A DNA stretch of 64,000 nt, from assembly GCA_910574455.1 (NCBI GenBank), contig CAJSYZ010000005.1, forward strand, positions 7,688,001 to 7,752,000, written 5' to 3'. Below the pieces are notes generated by a model that saw only the letters and a list, made by a program, of their open reading frames with translations, did not search any database and was not told where the DNA came from. The position numbers were made by a program, and so were the translations under genes. Numbering within the stretch: the first letter of the stretch is position 1; the number at the start of each line of letters is the position of its first letter. The stretch is from Trichaptum fuscoviolaceum (Eukaryota; Basidiomycota; Agaricomycetes; Hymenochaetales; Trichaptaceae). Positions 55,545 through 64,000 of the stretch are shown piece after piece.

Positions 55545-56403
55545 TCAAAATCCGAATCCTCCACCCTGTTTGAACATATCTCCGACGTTCATAAAGGGTA
55601 GCTTTGGCATTGGCGGAGGAGGCCCAATGTATGCGAGTACTTCATATTTATCCGAATCACGATAGGAGAAGGTACCGGTCCGCACTTTAGTGGTGAATTT
55701 GATTAGTTTTCTTTAAAAGTAAAATTGACTACAGCCAGCCCACCTTGTTCGCCTTCAAGTATAGGGTAGCATAAGATCTCTTTACGACTCTCACAATCCG
55801 GAACATCTGTAAAGTGGGCCCGTGCAATATATGCTAACTTTCCATGAATCTCTCCCGCTCTAATTGTTCAATTCACTGTAAATGCGTGTTAAAGAAAAGC
55901 GCAGCATAAACACATACGGGACCGGTATACCCTGTCTCACAGGGAAATTGGATAAGTTGAAGTTTCCGGATTGTGGGACCCAGTGAAAATAGCGTGCATC
56001 GCCAGTTGCTAATTCAAAACCACTAGTACTGTACTGTTGAACAATATATTAGTAGTTATTTTGATAGCGGGGACCTTTACTGTGACGACTTACATCCTTG
56101 AATTCTCCTGTATAACGAATAAATACGACGTGACCATATTCACCGTGACCTACGACTAATGAAGGTACGGGGGCAGTGAGTGGCAAAAGATGTACAACAC
56201 AGAGCTACTCACGCATCTCCTCAGGGTCCAACCAGGCAGGTCTGCGGCTAATGTACATTGTACGGCCTTCGTCGGTCCCACCTTCAATCTTGTCTTTGAT
56301 GGCATGAAAGCCATTCACTCCATTAACCTGGATAAGAATCACATTATTAGTCCCAGGCATCGAGAACGTGTGTGTGAAAGCGCACCCATTTGATGCTATC
56401 CAT
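55545..56403 (-). CDS. DM9/DUF3421-like two-repeat protein, copy E
   Basis: An intact six-exon gene on -. Exon 1 is MDSIKW (56403 down), followed by a GTGCGC...TATCCAG intron with a CTAATAAT branch site. Repeat 1 has IKDKIEGGTDEGRTMYISR and a Gly/Tyr strand block ending FELATGDA. Repeat 2 has YFHWVPQSGNF, LAYIARAHFTD, ILCYPILEGEQ and KYEVLAYIGPP. The C-terminus is a short Pro-rich segment (PPPMPKLPF) and a Gly-rich end (FKQGGGFGF), lacking the long helix of copies C and D. The sixth exon starts after an ACTAAAG acceptor, and the stop is TGA at 55547-55545. Upstream it shares the conserved element also seen ahead of A, C and D. Confidence 0.83.
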
Positions 56404-56780
56404 GACGAATTGCAAACTAGGATCATTCATGACTTGCGATGGACTAGGATCCATGTTGAGTTGCGGTTAACTAATAGTCAAAGTCCTTGCAGTTGGAGAA
56501 GCCTACGAGAAAAGACGGCGCCTCATATAGCAGAGGTGGCTGGTGTTTGGATTTGCTTGTGACCGTATAGTTTACCGTTGACCTTCCGCTTATACGCCAA
56601 CAAGCTATAACTCCGGAGGTGTACAATACCAAAGCGGAAAAACAGGCAACTGAGTCGCCTCCTTACCGCATACTCGTCTTCTGGCTTTGACATACAAGTG
56701 CACCAGTCCAAACTTTGTTGGAAGGCTGACATGTATACATCTCAGTTCCGGAGGAGCACGACCGCTCTAACCGGCGACCT
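56404..56780 (-). promoter_or_regulatory. Upstream region of DM9-E, homologous to that of DM9-A
   Basis: Read on -, about 400 bp match 29100-29518 ahead of copy A, including GTTATAGCTTGTTGGCGTATAAG and the CGGAAGGTCAACGG block (about 56610-56570). The promoter was therefore duplicated with the gene, and its core element is the best conserved part. Confidence 0.6.
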
Positions 56781-56924
56781 CAGCGAGGTTGTCCCATAGT
56801 ATGTTCCCATGGAGTCGCTTACTAGTAGCACTTCCGCTACTATCGCTACATGACCCTCAAATGAAGACCACCGGTATGTTTCAAGAGCAAGTAACCAATC
56901 CTTTGCAAGTAAGTACAAGCATCA

Positions 56925-57359
56925 TCATCCAGCCCAGACCCTTTTTTGACCTAACATATCGTGAAGATCAATGCAGCATTTGTTCTTGATAAATCTTGGT
57001 GTGTCGGTATGGTGGAAAATGAGGATATCAGTCTCATTCTCGGCCTTCAAAGGCGCGTCTTCGTAAGCTAGGGTAGAGAAGGGTTGAGGTCGCATGCGTA
57101 CATATGCAGTAGCCAGCGAAAGAAGCGTCAAATCTATCTTTGCCGTTGTGACTGGATGAGAACGTATCGCCATTTTCTTGTGCCCTGGAGGCTTACGAGC
57201 AATGATCGAATATATCTTGGTATACTCCTGCGCACATGGCGACAAAGATTGTTCAAGAGATGGTGGAGAAGCTGAAGAAGAGGATGAGGTGGACACGGAT
57301 CGGTCGGTGAATGACGCAGAATATGCATTTAGCACCCACAATATTGTTTGAATAAGCAC
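56925..57359 (-). CDS. Hypothetical ORF of 144 codons
   Basis: An open frame with a Ser-rich first third and a mixed remainder. Its end (about 56885-56945) shares some 55 bp with the PDGIPWQE remnant region at about 54825-54885. It may be an exon of the same unrecognised family or a chance frame. No domain is recognised. Confidence 0.25.
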   Translation of the reverse strand: MLIQTILWVLNAYSASFTDRSVSTSSSSSASPPSLEQSLSPCAQEYTKIYSIIARKPPGHKKMAIRSHPVTTAKIDLTLLSLATAYVRMRPQPFSTLAYEDAPLKAENETDILIFHHTDTPRFIKNKCCIDLHDMLGQKRVWAG

Positions 57360-58106
57360 ATAGGGAGACAGTCCCTCAATCCGAATGTCATTGCTCCTCG
57401 TTCAAACCGTAAAGATGCGGGCATATCTTGCCAAATTTATTGTGCGAATGCCAATGAAACTTGAAGACTTGAGCTTGAGATGAGGACTGTTCGAGTGAAA
57501 GGAGCACATGTTTCCGTGCAAGCCGGCGCATCGACACATCTGATGCATTAACTATCCTTGTGGAGCATCTTAAGATGCACATCCAAGCTGAGCTGTGTCT
57601 CGGAGAATCTAAGTACATTGTATTGTATGAGCGACCTTAAAGAAAGATGGTCAGAAACTTCCTGTGGAAATCAGCGTCCATTCATTTCCATTGCAAAGGG
57701 GCACCAATTGAACACGACCGGGCTTAACGCACAAACAACGTTCGCTGGTCGTAAGTATGATACATAGATAGCAGAACTCATCCCTCAATAACAGCGCATC
57801 TAGAGGACCTTGAAGAGGTGGCATGCGACTCGGGACTCTCTGTGGCAAACATTTTTTCTTCACATCCCCACTGACCGTCTAATAGTAGTGAAATAATCTT
57901 GATTGTCATGGTACACTGGCATTCCGATCAACTCAGAGGGACTTCGTGTAGCGAACGGTGCTATCCAGGCATGGAAAGCCAGACTAGGAATATATCACTG
58001 TAGATTTCGTCTTCCTTACTTGCGTTAACAAATGTTTGCCGGATTCGTATATGCGTTCGCCGAGAAAGGTACGACCGAACCAAATAATCTGGTGTCTTGT
58101 TGAGAT
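57360..58106. other. Intergenic, no supported gene
   Basis: Only short overlapping frames without recognisable content. Confidence 0.4.
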
Positions 58107-59540
58107 CTAAAGCAGTAGTTCCTTTACAACCTCGCCAAATTCCGTCCATTCACTGGAGCCGGATTGGCAGCGGCACAACTCCACCGACCTGCTGCAGAAG
58201 TCGGCCAGAAGGGGGAATCGTGTCGTCCCATTCCAGTCGAACATCTCCCGCGAAGACACTTCATAAAGGTCGATCGTCTCGATGGACTCTGTGTCACTCT
58301 GCTCCAGAAGAGACATGATTGCCGCATCAGCCAGTTGGTCGCCCTTGCTGAACTGGATATGCAGCCGCTTCAATCCAGGAGGCAGTCTATCGGGTAGCTT
58401 GTCTCCGACCATGCTCAAACAGAGGACTCTCACGTCTTGGGCGGTTGGGAGAATGGCGTTGTAGACGATTCGGTTCGTGTAAACGCATTTCAATTTGGAC
58501 AAGCCGGGCCCGTTGCCGAGATCCAAGACAGTAGCTGGATCAACGTCGCTGCCACGGTCTGGAGATACAATCAAGGTCTCCAACGAAGGTTGTTCGTACG
58601 GGTGGTTGATCCATCGAATAAATGTTCCAGGAAGAGAATTAGGATGAAGAGGGGCGTTTATGACAAGTGTCTTCAGCATCGGCGGTTGCAAACTTCTCAG
58701 AATATCCGGGTGCAGTCGTTTCGGATTTTCGTTCGCACTCTGAAGGTGACTGAGCCATAAAACGGACAGCTTCTTTAGGTTCGACAGCGCATTGCACAAC
58801 GGGAGGAAAGTATGTACTTGCATCCTGTGAACAGCCGTGTGTGGACTCCAGTATGGGAACAGCAGCACCTCCAGATTCGACAGCGTCCCGATCGTCTTAA
58901 AGAGTGCGCGCGTGGTGACTGTGCTTTGGGCGTGTTTGAGGGTCATGTTTACGATCGAAAGCGAGCGGAGGTTTGGTAGATGCTTAAGAAGGGCCGTCAA
59001 CGCCCACAGGCTCGCATTCGACTCACCCCAGCCGTAGTCGACCGCGAGCTCCCTGATTGCCACTGCGACTGCACTGGGCGGGGGCGGCTTCGGTATAGTG
59101 CTGCCGGACACGCGGTATCGCAGATGCAGCAGTCTGTGTACAGGATCCACCCAAGAACGATGGACGAGAGCCATGTTTTGAAGAGTATGGATGAGTGTGT
59201 TAAAGGCTTCACTCGCGTCTTCGTTTTGGAAATCAAGCTCGTAGCCAGGTACGGCTTCAACGAAAGAGCCCATGTCCTGACGCATGGCCTCGATGACCCC
59301 GTCCAAGACAATGGGCGAAAAGCCCAAAGGTGAGCCTGAGACAGATCGTTTCAAAAGCAGCCGCTCCCTGTACTCTGCAACCGCGCTGAAGAAGCTTTCT
59401 CCTGAGCTGATGGTGACTTCGGACCCTCTGATCTCTGGGTCTTCCAGAAGTGCGAGGAGCTCGTCAAATGCATGAGCCGAAAGACCATGAGATAACGCAA
59501 ATTGGCCAATACCAGAGTCGGCTTGGGTCCTGACATGGGA
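58107..59540 (-). CDS. Leu-rich F-box-like protein (N-terminus unresolved)
   Basis: The open frame runs on - from beyond 59540 to the stop at 58107, about 475 codons. Its N-terminal part (ADSGIGQFALSHGLSAHAFD, LLALLEDPEIRG) is followed by LGFSPIVLDGVIEAMRQDMG and a helix near TLIHTLQNMALVHRSWVDP, which resembles the second half of an F-box. Irregular Leu-rich repeats follow (LPNLRSLSIVNMTL, LSNLEVLLFPYW, LKKLSVLWLSHL, LKTLVINAPL). An in-frame start codon was not found; a short upstream exon (for example around the ATG at about 59616) is likely. The architecture is that of Agaricomycete F-box/LRR-type proteins, which are adaptors for ubiquitin ligases. Confidence 0.7.
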   Translation of the reverse strand, partial: SHVRTQADSGIGQFALSHGLSAHAFDELLALLEDPEIRGSEVTISSGESFFSAVAEYRERLLLKRSVSGSPLGFSPIVLDGVIEAMRQDMGSFVEAVPGYELDFQNEDASEAFNTLIHTLQNMALVHRSWVDPVHRLLHLRYRVSGSTIPKPPPPSAVAVAIRELAVDYGWGESNASLWALTALLKHLPNLRSLSIVNMTLKHAQSTVTTRALFKTIGTLSNLEVLLFPYWSPHTAVHRMQVHTFLPLCNALSNLKKLSVLWLSHLQSANENPKRLHPDILRSLQPPMLKTLVINAPLHPNSLPGTFIRWINHPYEQPSLETLIVSPDRGSDVDPATVLDLGNGPGLSKLKCVYTNRIVYNAILPTAQDVRVLCLSMVGDKLPDRLPPGLKRLHIQFSKGDQLADAAIMSLLEQSDTESIETIDLYEVSSREMFDWNGTTRFPLLADFCSRSVELCRCQSGSSEWTEFGEVVKELLL

Positions 59541-61100
59541 TGAGGACCTTGGATGTGGGATCGTGAATGCTGTGTTCGTGTTTTCGCAGAGAACTTTCAG
59601 ATAGATCCATTTCAGTCTCTGGTTAATTTGGTGGTGAGATGAAGATTGAAGGAAGAGGCAACGGTAATACTAAAATCCGGACTTTTCTGCATTTCAGGTC
59701 CAGCCGGCCCTAAACGCGGACTCAATGTCAGCAAATTCACCCAAACATGTTACTCCATCGTCAGACTACGGATGGCTGATAGTGCACAGAAGGGCTCTTG
59801 AACACCATGAAACGGAACAGACTAAGCTACCCCAGTTTGTTCTGCGCAGCGATAAATTTAGACGTCGTACAAGGCGGTATAGAAACAAGGATCAACCTAC
59901 GCTTCAAGTTTGCGGGGACTCGGAAGCATTTGGTGCAGGTGATATCGTTCCTTCTTTTAATGCAGGGTACTGGGCTGATAGGAATCCGATAAGGAGTTAC
60001 ATGTATGTGGACCAAGGACCAGCGTTATTCAGTACTTAAGGTACTTTTGGAAGTCGCAAAGTGTAATACTCGAGGTCGGTAGAGCAAACACGACTGACGA
60101 GATGGAAACAAAGATAAAAGGACGGTCGGCTTGCAGCGAATGACAATCGGCAATGCGGTGCTCTGGCCAGCACAACTGATATCGCACAAATCTGCTTAGA
60201 TATTTATTGTGTAACTGATGCGACAAGGTGGAAATTTGGATGGACGGAGTACAGGACCCTTCGTCTGGCCTCGGGCGCGTGATTCATGGAGGTTTCAGTC
60301 ACTGAATTGAGCCCAGGACCGGCAAATGTGAGTGCTGTGTAAGGCCCTGGTGTCTACGAGCGACAGTGATGGTTACAAGCTACGAGTAATTCCAGCTAAA
60401 AGAACTCCTAGACCCTGGATTGCTTGACAGATAGACGGCAGTCGTGCGCGTGTCTGCCCAACTAGTCGAAGAGCGCACTCCACAATAGCAATCCAGCTAC
60501 GGCACAACATGAAGGCGCGCGCATCAGCGAGCAGTGAGAGGAGACGTGTATTCTACCGGTCTACCGGTCGTTTGGTCGTCTGTCGAAGCACAGATGTCAC
60601 AGAGAGCGCATCTCAGGAACGGCGTTTCGAGCGTGATTGCATGGACGACATGCAGAGACGGCTCGGAGGGAGGGAAAATGAGTGATATCCAGTGGGCAGC
60701 AAGCATACGTTCAAATTTAGACAGTGCGTCTTCATGTAAGGCCGTCGGTACTCGGTTACTGTCCTGCGCGAGTTAAGAGCTGCTGCGGCTTGACAGATAG
60801 GCGCGTATGGAATCTCGAATGTTCAAAAGGGATAGGATGGGCGAGACGGACTCGGACACTTTACGTGCGTCATCACGAGTTGTCCATAAAGTGCGTTTCG
60901 ATAATCGATAGCGCCACAGGAACGAGGACGCCGACGGGTTGCGAGTAGACTCCGACTCTCTGTTATATGTGTCGTTTGAGTGTCAAACTGGATGGGTCGC
61001 CGGGCCCGACTCGGATGGGCTCTGTCACTTAAGCTGGTATGGCGCATGGCGATGGTGCCAGTTGTCAAGGTGCATGTATCGATATTCGGAGGCACCCAAA
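59541..61100. other. Intergenic, no supported gene
   Basis: Short frames near 59725-60039 and 60534-61149 do not resemble known proteins. Nothing else is recognised. Confidence 0.4.
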
Positions 61101-62516
61101 GGAGGTCAGGCTGGATTTGATCCCAAGTAAGCCCGCCAGTTGTGATCATCTGCGATCTATGTATCGCGATTGAAGATCAGATGTAGTGGGTGCTAGAGTC
61201 GCCACCGCTGGCAGTGGCAGCGAGGATGCGCGCAGTCGATTCTCTGAATTCCCAGTGGGCGCCTCTGGCTGGTGCGTAGAGCCCTGAAGGGTGAAAAGGA
61301 CATTGATGGGGACGAGTCAGAGATAGAGATGGTAGTAGACGCTGTGGTATGTGGCTCCACCTACGCAAGACGGCAATAGTTATAAATCCACTAGCAGCGC
61401 AGCCTGAGCACAACACTGCGAAGGGTGGACACGACTCGGAATGGCACGAGTCGATGCGCAGAGACGAGGGCCGTCCATGGGCGTTCCCTCTCAAGTTGGC
61501 CGGGTAGACATAGGCTGACAATCTCGGTATTTATCGCCCAGCCTAGGACGGAGTACACACGTCACGTCCTAACGTTCACGACAGGACAGGCACCGGGAGC
61601 AGAGCTCGTCTTCCTTCTCCGGGGTGACGAGAACGGAAACAGACCTCACAGCGATTAAGTTCCAACCGAGGCAACGACTCACTCTCCGTCTTCTTTTTCT
61701 CTGCAGTTGTTCATAGCAGTATGGGTTGCTGGCACTTCCATATTGGTACATACGCACCTGGCCGCGTAGACGATAATCGATCTGGCGTTCCACCACCAAG
61801 CTCGATTGACCTCAGTATCAGTCTCCGAGTTTCGATGCATGGCGATGTTGCCGTGTCTGTCAATATTGTATATCGATGCATCGGTGCTGCGATAGTTACG
61901 TATGCATCAATCTTCATTCCGGGTCTGATGTCTCGTATCGGTGAGTGAGTGAGTAAATCGTCAGGGACGAACTATACCGACATAGTAGTCAAGCCTCACG
62001 CTGGACGTGGTCGAGACTTGTCACATCCCCTCCCCAGACTAGTGGCCTCACTTATGCCACTTGAAGGCCATTCAGGCACGGGCAGACCTCGAGAGTAGAG
62101 TGATGAGTAACCGCGACTGTTTGAGCGATGGCAATCCCCTTACAGCCACAGCCACAGTCACACCCAGTTGCCCAGTGCAGACTTCCGAATCTGAATCCGA
62201 ATATCGACGACCAAAAACCCACGAGTGATAACTTAAATGTGCGTGCCTGGTGCCAAAGTTCAATAAGTGACGAGATCAAGCCGAAAGTACAGAGCAAAGT
62301 GCACAGGGATCGAGTCGAGCACGAAGTGGGGATACCCATTTTGCCGGGAGAACATACCATCTCATGTATTTCTCCGCTCAGGGCGTTTCTTTGACTGTCG
62401 AAGGAGACAGAACTTGAATCTGGAGAGGCGGTCAGAGCTGACCGCTCTGAGAAAGGAGCAAGCAGGCTCGTCGACATAGAACAGGTCATAACTAGAGATG
62501 TGCGCTAAGGGCCACA

Positions 62517-62804
62517 TCAAGCCACCAATCCTTTGAAATTAAGTACGAGCATTACCATCATCCCGCCCGAACCTCTCTGCCGGTTCCACTCGTAGTGGGC
62601 GCTCTCCTGCCACGGAATGCCATCGGGCGCGAAGTACTTGTCAAGATACCCTGCGAGCATATCCGGAGGGGAAGGCGGAAGAGAATGAAGGAGGTGAGAC
62701 GGTAGAGGACGAGCGCGGTGACGAAGGATTATGTTTACTTTCGCAAGAGCGTTCAGCGATTTGGAGACGATGGGCGGGATGTTTCAAGTTGGAGATGAGG
62801 ACAT
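62517..62804 (-). pseudogene. Remnant of the PDGIPWQE family (duplicate 2)
   Basis: Counterpart of 54818-55105 in the second duplicate, with the same in-frame break, so the damage predates the duplication. Confidence 0.5.
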
Positions 62805-63246
62805 GTTGAATGCCACTCAGACTGTAGCGAGTCAAATGGCTGCCTCGTTAGAGTTGATAAGTAGAAACATGTTTGACGATGCCGGCCGCTGTGCCCCATT
62901 TCAAGGTCACCGTCCGTCTCTTCAGAGCAGAATTCAAGACCAGTTCGACCCGTGCCAGCCTGAGTGGCATCTGCCGCCGTGTAAATATATTTCCAAACTT
63001 TGAACCAAATCTTCAAATTTATTCGAGATGTATTAGGGCTTTAACTTGAAGTAGTTGCATGCGGAACTACTACCCTCATTTGCAGCGTCGTCGCGAAGCA
63101 CCAATCTGCTAGATAATCGCGCGAGAAAGTTGCATATGGTCTACATACATAGAACTCGCACAAGACTGCACATGTGTTCCATCTTCAACTCACGATCGAT
63201 GTCTTCTACCATCATACCACATCTAATTGATCTCATGTCAAGGGGG

Positions 63247-64000
63247 TCAAAATCCGAATCCTCCACCCTGTTTGAACATATCTCCGACGTTCATAAAGGG
63301 TAGCTTTGGCATTGGCGGAGGAGGCCCAATGTATGCGAGTACTTCATATTTATCCGAATCACGATAGGAGAAGGTACCGGTCCGCACTTTAGTGGTGAAT
63401 TTGATTAGTTTTCTTTCAAAAGTAAAATTGACTACAGCCAGCCCACCTTGTTCGCCTTCAAGTATAGGGTAGCATAAGATCTCTTTACGACTCTCACAAT
63501 CCGGAACATCTGTAAAGTGGGCCCGTGCAATATATGCTAACTTTCCATGAATCTCTCCCGCTCTAATTGTTCAATTCACTGTAAATGCGTGTTAAAGAAA
63601 AGCGCAGCATAAACACATACGGGACCGGTATACCCTGTCTCACAGGGAAATTGGATAAGTTGAAGTTTCCGGATTGTGGGACCCAGTGAAAATAGCGTGC
63701 ATCGCCAGTTGCTAATTCAAAACCACTAGTATGGTACTGTTGAACAATATATTAGTAGTTATTTTGATAGCGGGGACCTTTACTGTGACGACTTACATCC
63801 TTAAATTCTCCTGTATAACGAATAAATACGACGTGACCATATTCACCGTGACCTACGACTAATGAAGGTACGGGGGCAGTGAGTGGCAAAAGATGTACAA
63901 CACAGAGCTACTCACGCATCTCCTCAGGGTCCAACCAGTCAGGTCTGCGGCTAATGTACATTGTACGGCCTTCGTCGGTCCCACCTTCAATCTTGTCTTT
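63247..64000 (-). CDS. DM9/DUF3421-like protein, copy F (start outside window)
   Basis: The near-identical duplicate of copy E, read on - from the window edge to the stop at 63249-63247. All intron borders visible in E are preserved, and the few substitutions seen do not break the frame (for example TAC CAT ACT in place of TAC AGT ACT at about 63730). Exon 1 lies beyond 64000. The intact state of both duplicates suggests either a very recent duplication or selection to keep both. Confidence 0.8.

Larger units (their letters stand above)
53369..56298. repeat. Segmental duplication, copy 1 (direct, at least 2.9 kb)
   Basis: This segment matches 61101-64000 in the same orientation with very few differences, at an offset of about 7.70-7.73 kb. 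It starts at GGAGGT(T/C)AGGCTGG. The right end is not visible because copy 2 runs out of the window. Differences include a 12-bp indel near 53665, a longer (CAGCCA)n run at about 54431 in this copy and small indels. It contains a minus-strand DM9 gene and a remnant of the PDGIPWQE family. Confidence 0.95.
61101..64000. repeat. Segmental duplication, copy 2 (runs off the window)
   Basis: Direct near-identical duplicate of 53369-56298. The left boundary is at GGAGGTCAGGCTGG; the right boundary is outside the window. Confidence 0.95.

Overview
The window is nuclear DNA of a filamentous basidiomycete, most likely an Agaricomycete. The evidence is genes with many short (about 50-70 nt) GT-AG introns carrying CTAAT-like branch sites, a Plavaka-type KDZ transposase, chromodomain Ty3/gypsy retrotransposons, DM9/DUF3421 proteins, a CipC-like protein and F-box/LRR genes. 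It is a repeat-rich, recently rearranged locus.

Region 1 (1-7246): a Ty3/gypsy chromovirus on the + strand (left LTR cut by the window edge, right LTR 5311-6139), joined directly to the 5' end (LTR plus gag start) of a second copy of the same family on the - strand. The + copy has three single-base frameshifts.

Region 2 (7247-27509): a Plavaka/KDZ DNA transposon. The transposase runs on - (7423-11502) and a divergent coiled-coil/acidic gene on + (11980-16342, perhaps ending in an exon at 27420-27509). They share a repeat-rich intergenic region. A complete 10,989-bp Ty3/gypsy element (16390-27378, - strand) has landed at the far end. It has 550-bp LTRs with only two differences seen and the 5-bp target duplication CCCGC. 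It carries unusual extra reading frames both before gag and after pol. Both retroelements appear to use an 11-nt Tf1-like self-priming sequence.

Region 3 (27510-41000): an array built around small two-repeat DM9/DUF3421 genes. Intact copies lie at 29519, 33343 and 36923, with exon remnants at 32868 and 36485. Two copies are each followed by an SDR-like oxidoreductase (a pseudogene at 35392, intact at 39747), so DM9+SDR was duplicated as a unit. An ammonium-transporter relic and a remnant of an unrecognised gene family are interspersed.

Region 4 (41000-53240): ordinary single-copy-looking genes: CipC-like DUF3759, a ToxD-like zinc-binding-type dehydrogenase/enoyl reductase, a cytochrome P450, an NF-X1/FAP1-type zinc-finger protein (-) and an F-box protein (+). 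Three TIR or fold-back elements lie between them.

Region 5 (53369-64000): a direct segmental duplication of at least 2.9 kb (53369-56298 and 61101-64000), each copy carrying a minus-strand DM9 gene and the same unknown-gene remnant. Between the copies is an LRR-like gene on - (58107-59540).

The best candidate for an undescribed system is the DM9 family. Its members have a seven- to nine-codon first exon, a shared upstream element, variable C-terminal helical tails and recent amplification alongside an oxidoreductase.
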